A stretch of 59,517 nucleotides of DNA from Blastocladiella britannica. Taxonomy: Eukaryota; Blastocladiomycota; Blastocladiomycetes; Blastocladiales; Blastocladiaceae. Under the pieces are notes generated by a model. The model was not told the origin of the DNA. It did no database searches and saw nothing but the letters and a program-made list of their open reading frames with translations. The DNA is taken from assembly GCA_025349905.2 (NCBI GenBank), contig MU624555.1, forward strand, positions 1-59,517, read 5' to 3'. Position 1 is the first letter of the stretch, and each line of letters begins with the position of its first letter. Shown one piece after another: positions 12,691 through 22,944 of this stretch. A program made the translations under genes and the position numbers.

Positions 12691-13257
12691 ATGGGCCTGG
12701 TCTCGAACGAAGAGGTACCATAGTTTTTCATGCGTGTCTCTCTCGGTCATGTTAATGAGTCTTACAGTTTCTGGCGCGTCTCGGAACCGCCGTCGCTGCC
12801 GCCGCTGCTGCCGACAAGGGCACGGTCTTCATGACCATCAAGCGCTGTCCGTCATGTTTCTCTTTTTTCTCTCTTACTTTTGTCTCTGATTAATATGGTA
12901 TCAAAATCAAAATCTAGTCAACGATCCAAAGAAGAACAAAAAGAGCAATAAGAAACGCGACGCTTCTGGTGCGGCCATGGACGTGGACGTGACGACAACA
13001 CAACCACCACCAGCACCAGCACCACCATCAGTGGGTCCAGTAGAGCACGCGTGCCTGCTTCGATTCCAGCACGGGAATGCCAAGGTCTCGACGCTGGTGT
13101 GACATCTTTTCTCTTTTGTTTTCGTCAATCATTGATCAACGTAAGAATACAGCTCCACCCCGACGACACCGACGCGTTCATGTCGCAGTACGCCGCGGTG
13201 GCCAAGCGGCACGCCGGCGTCATGTTTGCTGCCCCCAAGCAGCAGCCCGCCAAGTAG
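12691..13257 (+). CDS. SRP14: SRP14, signal recognition particle Alu-domain subunit
   Basis: SRP14 binds the Alu domain of SRP RNA with SRP9 and mediates elongation arrest during co-translational targeting to the ER. Four exons are readable: 12691-12714 (MGLVSNEE), about 12768-12845 (FLARLGTAV ... DKGTVFMTIKR), 12918-13096 and 13153-13257. Phases agree when the second exon ends after the first base following CGC. The protein keeps the family order: the N-terminal helix, a VF(M)TIKR strand, a Lys-rich insertion (NDPKKNKKSNKKR), a Pro/Thr-rich loop, then ACLLRFQHGNAKVSTL and a C-terminal helix (DDTDAFMSQYAAVAKRH). The size is close to other SRP14 proteins. It shares an 86-bp divergent interval with the TMX-like ER gene. 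Confidence 0.85.
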
Positions 13258-13265
13258 ATCAATCA

Positions 13266-15320
13266 ATGCAACTCTCTTTCATATCGATCATGCCAATCTC
13301 ACTTCCTCTGCTCGTCATTGACGCCGTTGCCGCCCATACGGTCGCCGAGTCGCGCTCGTTGGCCGAATGCCTACCCGTGCTATGCGTGCTCCCTGCCTCG
13401 GCGATCCCGGACACCACGACCGCGCTGGTCCTGACTGGAATTATACCTCCGAATAAACTGACCCAGCTCCCGCACGACACGTGCGTGCGGCTCGTGTCTT
13501 CCCTCCCACGTGCCTTCTTGGAATACAATTTACAGAACCTGGTCCTGGATGCACTGGCGCACGGAAACACCGCGGCTCTGACCTGGTTATACGCTCGGTT
13601 TGGCCTTACCGGCTTCCTATGTAGGGACAACCGGGCCGTTTCGGGAGCAGTGGGAGCCGCGGCCGCCCGTGGCCACATAGAAACCCTGGTGTGGTGGTAC
13701 GACCGTGCCTGCACCTACAGCTTTACCAAACCGTTCGTGCTTCCGCGGGACACGGCCTCTGTACTGGAGAAGGCCATGCGGTCCGGGTCACTCGATACCG
13801 TTCAATGGGCGTGGCGAGCACTGGAAGTGGGCACTCGCACCGGGTTTGCGCCGCACCATTTGTCGGCGGCCGCATTTGCTGCCGCGTCCGTGACCGGATC
13901 GACCGAGGTACTGGAGTGGATTGCGGCGACGCCCGAGGGTGCCGAGCGCGTGGCCGAGGGAGCCTGGCGTGAGCTGTGTGTGGCGGCCAAGGTGTGTGAT
14001 ACGGTGCCCGTGGTCGAGTGGTGGTGGCGGCAACTGAACCGGTGGAGCACAGGCGACCAACGTCGACGACCAGACCGGTCGGCGCGGAAAAGAAATGTGA
14101 CTCTGGGCGACAGCGCGGCGGTCGCGGAGTGGGTGAGGGCCAACAAAGTTCCGTACGTGGCTGACGCCCCACCGCGCGAGCTCGTGGCCCAAGCAAGCGT
14201 CACGCACCAGACAGAAATGCTCGACTGGTGGTTCGAGCACGACAGCGACCCGGCACGCACCAAACGCGCCGGCGGCCGCCGACAGCACAAGATGGGTGTC
14301 TTTGCCCTTCAATCGATGCTCGGCCTTGCACTGCGCGAGGGCAGTGTGGCCGTGATGACGTGGATCGCCGCCAAGTGCGAGGGGCACAAGAACATCTCAC
14401 TGGGCGTGGACCAGTTCTCATTGCATTGCGACGTGTCACGCACGTCGTGCGCGGCACTCGATTGGGCACTGGCCCATGCCGGGCCATTAACCCACCTCTA
14501 CCTTAATTCCAGGTGGCTGCTGCGATCGCTGGCGCGGCACGGCCGCACCGACTTGTTGCAGTGGTTCTGGACTCACCGCGAGCACTTTCCGCAGGTCCAG
14601 TGGGAGGGCCGGCCACGCGTGGTGAGGCACGCCGTCCACTTCGCGATCATGCACGGCCACGTATCGGTGCTCGACTGGTTCACGCAGTGGGCACAGAAAG
14701 ACGCCGTACCCTATCGTCCAAAGGTAGTCGCCGTCCGATGGCGCACAATCGCCGCCCACCTCCCGAAATCCCGGCCGCTTCGACCGCGCCACTTGCGCGT
14801 CGCCACCTGGGCTCTTCAGTCAGTTGCCCCTTGCTCGGCCGAGGACTTGGCCGCCCGCGGAACCGCCGCAGGCGCGGTACTCGCGACCACCATCATGTCC
14901 CCCAGTCGTCGCCACCACCTCCACGCGGTCGACATGGCGGCGTGGATCTCAGTCTTCCGAACCCACCACCCGCCACCACCTCAGTGGCTCTCGCTCGACT
15001 CTATTTCGGCGGCCGGCGACTTGATGGGCTTGGACCTATGGTGGCTCATCACCGATAACGGTCGACGGGCCGCCGTCGGTGTGTGGGAGGGGACATGGAC
15101 GCACGAGGCCGTGGACGTCGCGTCAATGTATGGACTGGTGCACGTAATGCAATGGTGGTGGTTCCGCCGGGACCGCGTGGAGTTTCGGTCGTCACGGGCC
15201 AGCGTCGAGGGGTTGGACGGTGAAGGTGGGATGCCGGAGGGGTCGGTAAGGTGGTGGGAGCAGCGCGCAAATCAAGTGCCGTGGATGATGGGGTTGGATC
15301 TGAGCCAATTCCTGGACTAA
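13266..15320 (+). CDS. Tryptophan-rich ankyrin-like repeat protein
   Basis: A single long open frame of about 685 residues with no intron seen. The ATG at 13266 is taken as the start; MPISLPLLVIDAVAAH at 13290 is an alternative. After an N-terminal leader (LPLLVIDAVAAHTVAESRSL), the protein is a loose array of 30-45-residue helical repeats whose second helix ends in a WW or WWW motif (IETLVWWYDRA, VVEWWWRQLN, EMLDWWFEHD, LDLWWLITDN). The pattern resembles divergent ankyrin repeats (aliphatic-x-x-WW after a GH turn) and matches the C-terminal array of the multidomain gene at 56.2-58.2 kb. It is probably a protein-binding solenoid. No catalytic domain, signal peptide or membrane segment is visible. 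It starts 8 bp after the SRP14 stop on the same strand, which is unusually tight. Function unknown. Confidence 0.75.
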   Translation: MQLSFISIMPISLPLLVIDAVAAHTVAESRSLAECLPVLCVLPASAIPDTTTALVLTGIIPPNKLTQLPHDTCVRLVSSLPRAFLEYNLQNLVLDALAHGNTAALTWLYARFGLTGFLCRDNRAVSGAVGAAAARGHIETLVWWYDRACTYSFTKPFVLPRDTASVLEKAMRSGSLDTVQWAWRALEVGTRTGFAPHHLSAAAFAAASVTGSTEVLEWIAATPEGAERVAEGAWRELCVAAKVCDTVPVVEWWWRQLNRWSTGDQRRRPDRSARKRNVTLGDSAAVAEWVRANKVPYVADAPPRELVAQASVTHQTEMLDWWFEHDSDPARTKRAGGRRQHKMGVFALQSMLGLALREGSVAVMTWIAAKCEGHKNISLGVDQFSLHCDVSRTSCAALDWALAHAGPLTHLYLNSRWLLRSLARHGRTDLLQWFWTHREHFPQVQWEGRPRVVRHAVHFAIMHGHVSVLDWFTQWAQKDAVPYRPKVVAVRWRTIAAHLPKSRPLRPRHLRVATWALQSVAPCSAEDLAARGTAAGAVLATTIMSPSRRHHLHAVDMAAWISVFRTHHPPPPQWLSLDSISAAGDLMGLDLWWLITDNGRRAAVGVWEGTWTHEAVDVASMYGLVHVMQWWWFRRDRVEFRSSRASVEGLDGEGGMPEGSVRWWEQRANQVPWMMGLDLSQFLD

Positions 15321-15607
15321 GAGACTTGTCCTTTTTCTCCTTTACTCGAACGGTGGATGGATCGAGGAAGTTGAAGTGTTAAGGACAGCAACAAAAACAA
15401 CAATTAAGGGTACGGCAGTGAGGAATATAGGTGGGCATATGTTTATGTCATACTCAAGAGAAAAAGGGAAAATTGACAGAAGGGAACAGCTGTAAAGAAG
15501 AGGAGAAAGAGGAAGATCGCGCGACTCTACACACACCTTATGTACGGACGGGATGTATGTGTATCGAGAGGAGAGGAAAGGGAGGGCAAGGTAAAGCAGA
15601 TAAGAAA

Positions 15608-18148
15608 TTACTTGTATGCGCTGGCGGCCAAGACCCGTGATGGCGTATCGGCGGCAGCGGCAGCGGCGACATGTGGCAAGTGATGGTCGTCCATTTCGAG
15701 CGGCGACGAGCCCAGGATCAAGTGACCATGATGGTGATGATGGGCGGTAGCCGCGGATCCATCACCGGCAGTCGCAACAGCAGCAGCACCGACAGCACCT
15801 CCGAAACCCGTGCGGAGCGCGTGTGGGTGGAGCACCGCTGCCGCCGTGCCGGTTGTAGGTGTTGGCGAAATTGTTGCTGTTGGTGTTGCTGCTGTTGGAA
15901 CGGATACACCGCTGCCAGATGGCGACGCAAGATGAGGAGCATGGGCAGCAGGTGCCGCGGCGAGAAGCACGGGAATTCCGCGCAAGTGGCGGCGAGTAGC
16001 CATGGTAATAGCGACGGCATGTGCGGCGGTGGCCGACACGTGCGGTCCGACGAGCTCGAGCGCGACCACCGACCGCGGCAAGTTCCCCAGCACTGCTGCC
16101 ACGCCCGCATTAGAGATATTGGACTGGGCCAGCGACAGCGACTGAAGCACTCCGTCGCCATTGGCCGTCGCCCCTGCCGCCGCGGCCGCCGCCAACGCCA
16201 GCGCCGTCGCCAGCGCGGTAGCACCCGCGTCTCCAATCGGGTTTTGCGCCAGCGTCAGCGTTGCCAGGAATAGCCGCGATGCCAGTGCCGTCGCCAATGC
16301 CGAAACGCCCGTATCGCCGATCGCATTGGCCGACAAGTCCAGCGCCTGAATGGCGGCGGGCAGTCCAGCCGCCAACGCCTGCGCACCGGCGTCCGTGATC
16401 CGGTTCTGGGACAGCGACAAGTGCGTGAGCGACGGCGGTAGCACGCCGCCCGAGGCCCTGGTCACCAGCACGTGCATCGCCGAGTCGTCCAGTCCTGCCG
16501 CCGTCAAGTCCAGGTGCGTGAGCGCGCTTGGCATGCGCAGCGCCAGCGCTTGCGCGCCGGCGTACCCGAGCGGCACGTGCGCAAAGTCAAGCCGGTGTAC
16601 CGACGCCGGCATTACCGTGACCAGCGCGGCCACCGCGGCGGAGCCCGCGTACCGGCAAAGCCCGATCGACAGCGACGTGAGCGATGCGGGCAACCGGTGC
16701 GGCGCAAATGGATCCGAGATCGGGTTGGCCGCTAGCGACAGGGACTGCACCGAGTCCGGCAGAGCGGCACATACGGCCGATGCGCCTGCGGAAGAGATGC
16801 CGTTGCGGGCTAGCGCAAGCTGCACGAGCGCGGGCGTCGCGTACGCGGCAATCGCGTGTGCGCCGACGTCCCCGATGGCGTTGGCCGACACTTCGAGGAC
16901 GGCCGCGCGGGCCATCAGCGCGTGCGCGAGCGCCACGCCGCCGTACTCGGAGATGCCGCAGTTGGCCAAAAATAGGCTGGTGGGCTGCATTCCCCGTGAC
17001 GCCGCCCGCGCCAATGCTTGCACGCCGTGGTCGCCCAGCGGCATATTGGCGGCGGCCAGCTCGGTGACCGACGCGGGCAACGATTCGGCCAAGTTACCGA
17101 GCGCTCGAGCGGTCATTTGCGTGTCGCTGATCCCAAGCGCCTCGAGCCCACTGGGCAAGTTGGCGGCCAGTGCAAGCGCGGTGGCGTCGCCGACCGGGTT
17201 GGCGCCCATGTACAGCACTGCCAGCGACGGTGGCACGGCGCGCGCCAGTGCCACGCCGCCCGGGTCGCCAATATGGCACCTTGAAACCGACAACGATTGC
17301 AACTCGGGAGGCATACGGGCAGCGATGGCGGCGGCTCCCGCATCACCTAACGGATTCCCGCCTAGATCCAGCGCCGCCAGCGCCGCCGTCCACCGGCCCG
17401 CCAACGCCTCGGCCCCCACGGCGCCAATCTCGTTGTCCGCCAAATCCAAGTCGTCCAGTGTGGCCGGCAACGCCTGGGCTAACGTAGCCGCCCCGAAATC
17501 TCCGACCGCAAACGCGCGCAGTCCGAGCGACCGCAGTCGCGGCGGCATCGCGCGCGCCAGTGCCGTTGCAGCGACATCCCCGCCGTTATTCCCGCCCAAA
17601 TCCAGCACATCGAGCGTACGTGGCAAACACGCCGCCAGTCCCGCCACGGAGTCGGAGTCGGCGCCATTGTCGCCGAAATCCAGGGTCCGTAGAGTACGCG
17701 GCATGCGCAATGCCAGCGCCCTTGCACCGGCCGCGCCCGCCTGGGTTCCCGCCAGCCGCAGCTCACGTAACGTCGACCGCGGCCACCGTTCGGCCAATGC
17801 CGCCACCCCACCGCCACCCAGTGGGTTCTCGTCCATGTCCAGGACCTGCAGCTGCGGGGGCAGCCGCGACGCCAATGCTACTGCGCCACCACCACTGGTA
17901 CCGGTACGTGCCAGTCGTAGGTGAGTGAGTCCCGACGGTAAGCCCGCACTAATGGCATCAATCCCGGCGTTCCCGAGGTACGGGTTGTCGCTCAGATCCA
18001 GCCGGGTGAGTGTTGCGTGGAGCTCGGTCGCCGCCAAGTGTCGGGCGCGCGCGGGGACCAATTTCGCGCGGATCAGCGCCAGGGTCGTGGTGGGAAGCAG
18101 TTCTTCCATCATGGTCGGTGGAGGAGGCGGATCGATCGCGAGCGTCAT
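15608..18148 (-). CDS. Large leucine-rich-repeat protein (RI/NLRC3-like array)
   Basis: One uninterrupted frame of about 846 residues from ATG 18148. The open frame extends a further ~17 codons upstream (an Asp-rich stretch) without an ATG, so a longer spliced start is possible. Nearly the whole protein is ribonuclease-inhibitor-type LRRs of about 24-28 residues with the recurring pattern LxxLDLxxNxIGDxGAxALA (for example LDLADNEIGAVGAEALA, LDLSANAIGDTGVSALATAL). About 25 repeats are visible. The C-terminal ~130 residues are Ala/Thr/His-rich, with a histidine run near 15715. No NACHT, F-box or RanGAP signature precedes the array, so a scaffold or interaction role is the safest reading. Coding GC content and codon use match the neighbours. 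Confidence 0.8.
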   Translation of the reverse strand: MTLAIDPPPPPTMMEELLPTTTLALIRAKLVPARARHLAATELHATLTRLDLSDNPYLGNAGIDAISAGLPSGLTHLRLARTGTSGGGAVALASRLPPQLQVLDMDENPLGGGGVAALAERWPRSTLRELRLAGTQAGAAGARALALRMPRTLRTLDFGDNGADSDSVAGLAACLPRTLDVLDLGGNNGGDVAATALARAMPPRLRSLGLRAFAVGDFGAATLAQALPATLDDLDLADNEIGAVGAEALAGRWTAALAALDLGGNPLGDAGAAAIAARMPPELQSLSVSRCHIGDPGGVALARAVPPSLAVLYMGANPVGDATALALAANLPSGLEALGISDTQMTARALGNLAESLPASVTELAAANMPLGDHGVQALARAASRGMQPTSLFLANCGISEYGGVALAHALMARAAVLEVSANAIGDVGAHAIAAYATPALVQLALARNGISSAGASAVCAALPDSVQSLSLAANPISDPFAPHRLPASLTSLSIGLCRYAGSAAVAALVTVMPASVHRLDFAHVPLGYAGAQALALRMPSALTHLDLTAAGLDDSAMHVLVTRASGGVLPPSLTHLSLSQNRITDAGAQALAAGLPAAIQALDLSANAIGDTGVSALATALASRLFLATLTLAQNPIGDAGATALATALALAAAAAAGATANGDGVLQSLSLAQSNISNAGVAAVLGNLPRSVVALELVGPHVSATAAHAVAITMATRRHLRGIPVLLAAAPAAHAPHLASPSGSGVSVPTAATPTATISPTPTTGTAAAVLHPHALRTGFGGAVGAAAVATAGDGSAATAHHHHHGHLILGSSPLEMDDHHLPHVAAAAAADTPSRVLAASAYK

Positions 18149-19543
18149 GGGCTTATCGTTGTCGTCAATGAAGTCGTCGTCGTCAGGTGCCGATACCACG
18201 GCGGGTATTACCTGCTAAGCATTGTATGCGTGTGTGAATGGAATGGTGGATAGAGTTTGGACAGAGTTTTGGATGTGACAGGCGCATATACTGCGGACAA
18301 GTCCGTTTTGTGTGTTCGCGCGCTGATCCTTGAGGATTGGCGTAACAGAAAAAAAAAAATCGCTCATTCTCGTACCTCACTTCTCTCGGATGTGGCGTAT
18401 CCAACGGAACTGCTGGCGGCAAACATTACGGGCTGGTTTGTTTGTTTGAAGGAAGCGTTTCTGAAATAAAAAAAAAAACGACCCAAGTCAGCTTAGCAGC
18501 ATATAATGGAGGCGATAATGAGTGGATCAGAGCAAGTTACACACACCCAGTTATATGAATGAGCAAAAAATTGTTGGAGGCCAGATCAAGTGCGTGTGAG
18601 GTGTGTCTCTTAACCTATTTAATCCAACCAATAGTGTATGAGTGAGTATATTGGGACCATTGATCAGTGATTATGACAAAGGCAAAGGTATACCCGCAGT
18701 TGCGCTTTGATTTCGTATATAATAAGGTAGGAATATATGCGGCACCTACTCCCCAAGTCTTTTTGGTGGGAACGAATGGAAAATGAGGGAAGAGGGAGAG
18801 CAGGTCTGGGATTAAAGTACGAGATAGTTAGGGTGCGAGAAGAGGGAAAAAAAAAACAAAGCAAAATGCTGCTGCTTACGGGCAAAAGAACTCGAAATGG
18901 ACTTGGAGAGCGCCGATTATCAGCGATTTATGGGTGGTGGGAATCGGTTATTGCCTGTTGTTGTTGTGCTCTCTCAATAAAAAACGTTGAATGAGCACGC
19001 TTGTACGGAAAATAGTATCAAAGGGAGCCCGATCCGAAATATTTAATAAAGGGATATGACGGTTTAAAAAAAAGTAAGAGAGAGGGGCGCGCGTGCGCTG
19101 GGTATTATAGCAGGGGAGGTGAGGACATTTTATATATGCGCGGCGCCTCTCGATGAAATTTTTTTTTTTTTGAAAAAATGGGAGCAAAGTCGAGACGCAA
19201 GGCACCTTGTCTTGTCAATTGGTGGTCCAAGTGAAAAAAAAGGGGGGAGCAGACGCCTGGTGCAGCACCTGCCCTTTTGAAATGTGTGATCTTTTGCTCG
19301 TATATACACGATGACGCTTTGCTTTTGATCCAGGCGCCTTGATCGATCCACTCTTTTGCGGGTAATATGACGCTTAGCTCTAGACACCCTGCCAATTGGG
19401 AGCAATATCCTCGTTGGCGTTGTGCTAGGAATATTCTCTTTATTCTTCTCCGCGGATGTGCTTGTTTGCAACAGCAGCCGCGTACTCGAGGTATGTGAAT
19501 TAATTGATGCGAATTTGGCACGCCAAATAATGAATGAGAATTT
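18149..19543. other. Long intergenic stretch between LRR and ATG5 genes
   Basis: No gene is supported on either strand. The stretch is AT-richer than its surroundings, with homopolymer A/T runs (near 18348, 18467, 18849, 19159 and 19235) and short, non-conserved frames. It must hold the LRR promoter and any terminator of ATG5, but no discrete motif stands out. Confidence 0.6.
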
Positions 19544-20971
19544 TTACGCATGCGAGACTACCACAAGATCCGCGTCTTCCTCATGGACAACGTGTTGGCG
19601 CCTCCGCTGACGCATCCACAGACGTGCAACCATCCACACCCAGCCGTCTGCGCCGACCAAGTGGCGGTGCATCCAAGTAAGTGGTGTGTTGTGGGCCAGC
19701 ACCAGTCCTTGACACACTGCTTCCACCACCACCTTTTTCTCGTCTGCTATGGGACCGTGATCGTCGGCATCCAGCGGATCCACAACCCCGTGCGCGGCCA
19801 CCAGCTCCGTCACGGACCCCTCGAGCTTGTCGGCGGCGCTGGGCGATACGAGCGCGCGCGTGAGCAGATCGCCGACGGTGGTGGCTGCTGATACCGCCAC
19901 GAATGGCTGGATATAAGACACTGGCAACGGCACAACTTCGCCATGCGTATCGTCATCGATGGGGGATGGATGTGGGACAAGAAATAGCCGCACGGGCCAG
20001 GCACGCGTCAATGGGTCGGTGAGGAACAGCGCAGTGAAGGTTGGCTCAAAGGCCGTCAAGTTGTCTGTAACCATTTTTTTTTATCAGTCACAACGAATGG
20101 ATCACAAAAATGAAAAGGCGCATACTGGCAAGGACTGCCTCCCACAAGCCCTGCGACGCCTCCTTGGCCAGCGACATGACTTTTTTGCTGGATCCGTAGC
20201 ACATGTACTCGGCCTTTTAAGACAATACAATCAGTGTCCCTCTCCATGGATCAGAAAAATATAAAGTACCTCCTTGACACTGCTCATGTACATGGTAGCC
20301 ATCCGCTCCATGCCCGTGAACGGCGTGACCAGTAAATGGGCGGCCTCGGCGTCGCTGGCGGCCGAGTCGCCCGGCGGAAGTGGCGTGACGGTAGCGGTAA
20401 TGGGCCACGGGTCGTCGAACCGCACCGTATCCAGTGGATCGCCGGCCAATATTGCGTCGTCTTCGTTTGAAGGATGATACTCTTTGGCGGCCAGAGCCAT
20501 TGCCCTGGCGTGCCCGGCCACACGCACGTCAAACAAGGCCCCAGCCGGGTAGTACCACTTGACCACCACGTCCGGGGTCGTTGATGGCATTAATGTGGTG
20601 CTGGTGTGGTGGAATGCAAGCACTGCATGAGCTCCCGTAGTGTGGGGTGCCAGGTGCGGGACATTGGCCAGGGCCGCGGGCAAGTACGTGGTGCGGGGCA
20701 CGTTGCAGTGTAAGGGCGGCAGCGGGGGCAGCAGATCGGAGGAGGGTGGGAATGTCAATGACACGGGCACTGTGGCATGGAAGACGGCGGCGGCGATCTC
20801 GGGGCAGTCCCAAGTATTGCTGTTACCAGTTGACGAAGTATTCGTGGTAGGCAGAGGAGGCGTGAGTCGGTGCTGCCGGGCAGAGGTTGATGCAGAGGCG
20901 GTGGTGGTGTTATCGCGGGCCTGGCGCGCGACGACCAGTGCGGCGACAGGAGTGCTGGTGGAACTGCTCAT
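19544..20971 (-). CDS. ATG5: Autophagy protein ATG5
   Basis: ATG5 is conjugated to ATG12 and, with ATG16, forms the E3-like complex that lipidates ATG8/LC3 on the phagophore. Three exons: 20971 to about 20266, about 20210-20125, and about 20073-19544. The first has an expanded Ser/Thr/Pro-rich leader and then VVVKWYYPAGALFDV, the ubiquitin-like UblA strand and helix. Its end, MSSVKE, splices to AEYMCYGSSKKVMSLAKEAS, giving the SVKEAEYM context that contains the acceptor lysine for ATG12. The third exon has PVRLFLVP, QPFVAVSAATTVGDLLTRAL and TPLTWMHRHLVGADGW, matching the UblB domain. About 25 residues extend beyond the usual terminus. The start is 42 bp from the divergent VMA21 start. Confidence 0.85.
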
Positions 20972-21013
20972 AATCTCTTCGTCACGCGCCGAATCAATTT
21001 CACTTCTCCAAAG

Positions 21014-21611
21014 ATGTCCGCCTCGCCACCATCTTCGTCCAAGTCCTCGTCCTCAAAGGCAACCACCTCGGCCACGCCCGCCCCACGCGTCTCGGGCCTG
21101 CGCCAGCTGTTTGCCACCAAGCCCGGAGTGCTCCCTCCCAAGCCAACCAACTTTGTGCCGCCGCCGCCACAGCCCAACTCAGCGTATACATTTTTTACTT
21201 GAAAAAACACCAGAAAACAAAACCTGATCAACTGCTGTATGGAACAGGTACGTGTTTGCCAAGCTCATGTTCTTTATGGTGCTGCTCGCGGGCGCGCCCC
21301 TGTGGTCGTACTACAAGGCGCTGGCAGACTGGTTCCCGGGTACTTGCTCTTTTTTTTTCTACGTATTGGCCACAATGATATACTCACCACCAGAGAAATG
21401 TATTATAGGAGACACGTCGCTTGCGGCTCTGACCGCGGTGGCCGCCGCCAACCTTGTGGTGTTGCTGTACGTGCTGGTTGCGTCGCTGGAGGAAGATGAT
21501 CCCAAGCCCAAGCCTGCTGCTGCACCCAAGCAGCGCACGGTGGCCGATGCGTACAAGAACGGTGAAGAGGACCAGGAAGAAGAGTCGCAGGAGGACAAGA
21601 AGCTCAAATAA
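21014..21611 (+). CDS. VMA21: VMA21-like V-ATPase assembly factor
   Basis: Vma21 is a small two-helix ER membrane protein that escorts assembly of the V-ATPase Vo sector. Three exons: 21014-21182, about 21248-21340 and about 21409-21611. The Ser/Pro-rich N-terminus is followed by the first membrane helix (YVFAKLMFFMVLLAGAPLW), a loop with WFPGDTS, and a second helix (ALTAVAAANLVVLLYVLVA). The tail is acidic and ends in DKKLK, a dilysine-type terminus as expected for ER retrieval. The tail is somewhat longer than in yeast or human Vma21. It is divergent from ATG5 and ends 13 bp before the convergent kinase-like gene. Confidence 0.8.
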
Positions 21612-21624
21612 AATCCAATGCATT

Positions 21625-22866
21625 TCAGACCCGTGGCATCCCAATGTTCTCGGCCGAGATCCCATGATCCACCATAAACGCCAGCACCTGGTCGTGAAAG
21701 AACTGCACCATGTTAGCCGGGCACATGGTCGTCAGCAGGGACAGCAGCCACACCCACCGCTCGGTCCCGCCAAGCCCGTACTCGCGCCAGCACTCGGACC
21801 ACGGGAACGTCACCGGATCAACACCCCCATTGATGACCGCGTCGTAGTACCCGCGCACCAGCTTTTGTTCGGCCGCGCGCCGGTCCAAGGGGGACATGTG
21901 CGAGACCACGAACTGCCCCACGTCCTGCGGGCCGGATCCGACCCCGACCACCTCAAAGTCCAGCAGGACCAGTCGGCGCGTCGTGGGGACCCACATCATG
22001 TTGGCCGGGTGGGAGTCGCCGTGCACCAGCGTGTAGTTGACCGTTGATTTGATGCGGGATTGGTACGCTGGCCACGACGCGCGGGCGATCGACGCGTCCA
22101 TGGCCGCCACCAGCCGCGAGTCCCAGCGCACGCCACCGTCGTCGCCATTGCTGATCTTGGTCCGGGTGGTCGCCCAGCAATCGGCCGCGCTCGCCTGCGC
22201 CGCCAAGAACGCTTTTTCCCCACCATCCCCAGTCGACTTGCCATCGGTAGATACAGCTGTGGCATTGGCGTACCACTGGGCGCCACGCAACCAAGCGTGC
22301 CGACCCGAGTCCAAGAGCCCTTGGTCGCACCAGAACTGCGCATGCAGAGCCGCCATGGCCTCAAACGCGACCCGCGCAGCGTCCGCAGAGTCCACGATCC
22401 CCCCGTCCTTTGTCAATGCCGCCAAGTCCCTGTTCCAGTTATGCGGCGACCCGGGCCCGAAAAAGTACCCGAGCTGAATGGCCCCCACGGCGCCGAGGTC
22501 TTCAAGCATCATGACTTTTTGGCCACTGGCCATGTCTCCGTCGGCGGCGTACACGGTAGGCAACAGGCCCTGGTGGTGGGTGGACACGGTGGTTGCAAAG
22601 TCGCGGTAAAAGATGGCTTCACGCGCAAGACCGAGCTGGATCGATCGGGGTAAGGTGCCGGGGTTTAAAGTCTTGATCACCACGGATTCTTTCTTCAATG
22701 TTTCGCCGTCGTTGCCGGTGGAGGTGGTGTACCGAATGCGCGTCAGTTTGCACGCCATGCCGCCGGCCAGGTCCATGGACTCGACGGCGTCGACCGAGGT
22801 AACGGGGCGGCTCAGGACACGAGCCAGTTGCGCCGGATCAGAGAAGTCGGTGGTATAAATTGACAT
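21625..22866 (-). CDS. Ecdysteroid-kinase-like/aminoglycoside phosphotransferase-fold protein
   Basis: Small-molecule kinase fold of about 413 residues, with no intron seen. The N-lobe includes the strand ESVVIKTL, with the lysine placed as for ATP binding, and LAREAIFYRDF with the paired glutamate. MMLEDLG forms the hinge. The C-lobe has the catalytic loop HGDSHPANMMW (HGDxHxxN) and the metal-binding LLDFEVVGVGSGPQDVGQF (DFG-like DFE). These are hallmarks of the EcKL/CHK-like branch rather than protein kinases; the natural substrate is unknown. ATG 22866 is used, since the upstream codons to 22902 are open but begin with GTG. The transposon at 22940 lies only about 63 bp before this start, so its promoter may have been displaced. 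Confidence 0.8.
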   Translation of the reverse strand: MSIYTTDFSDPAQLARVLSRPVTSVDAVESMDLAGGMACKLTRIRYTTSTGNDGETLKKESVVIKTLNPGTLPRSIQLGLAREAIFYRDFATTVSTHHQGLLPTVYAADGDMASGQKVMMLEDLGAVGAIQLGYFFGPGSPHNWNRDLAALTKDGGIVDSADAARVAFEAMAALHAQFWCDQGLLDSGRHAWLRGAQWYANATAVSTDGKSTGDGGEKAFLAAQASAADCWATTRTKISNGDDGGVRWDSRLVAAMDASIARASWPAYQSRIKSTVNYTLVHGDSHPANMMWVPTTRRLVLLDFEVVGVGSGPQDVGQFVVSHMSPLDRRAAEQKLVRGYYDAVINGGVDPVTFPWSECWREYGLGGTERWVWLLSLLTTMCPANMVQFFHDQVLAFMVDHGISAENIGMPRV

Positions 22867-22928
22867 TTTCTTATCGTTGCTATTGGTTATGTTCGCACTC
22901 ACCGCTCTTTACCTGTCCAGTCCAGCTG

Positions 22929-22939
22929 CCGGTATTTGT
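22929..22939. repeat. Left target-site duplication (11 bp)
   Basis: CCGGTATTTGT directly abuts the left end of the transposon and is repeated in the same orientation at 30272-30282. Preceding and following bases differ between the copies, so 11 bp is the maximum length. MULE elements usually make 8-11 bp duplications. Confidence 0.85.
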
Positions 22940-22944
22940 GAAAA

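Noticed and set aside
16350..17924. Long plus-strand open frame (about 524 codons) across the LRR gene
   Set aside because: It is the antisense of regular LRR codons; its Ala/Ser/Pro-rich translation has no domain pattern, while the minus frame shows ~25 clean leucine-rich repeats.
22867..22902. Extended N-terminus for the kinase-like protein
   Set aside because: The upstream start would be GTG; the first ATG in frame is 22866 and no supporting exon was found.
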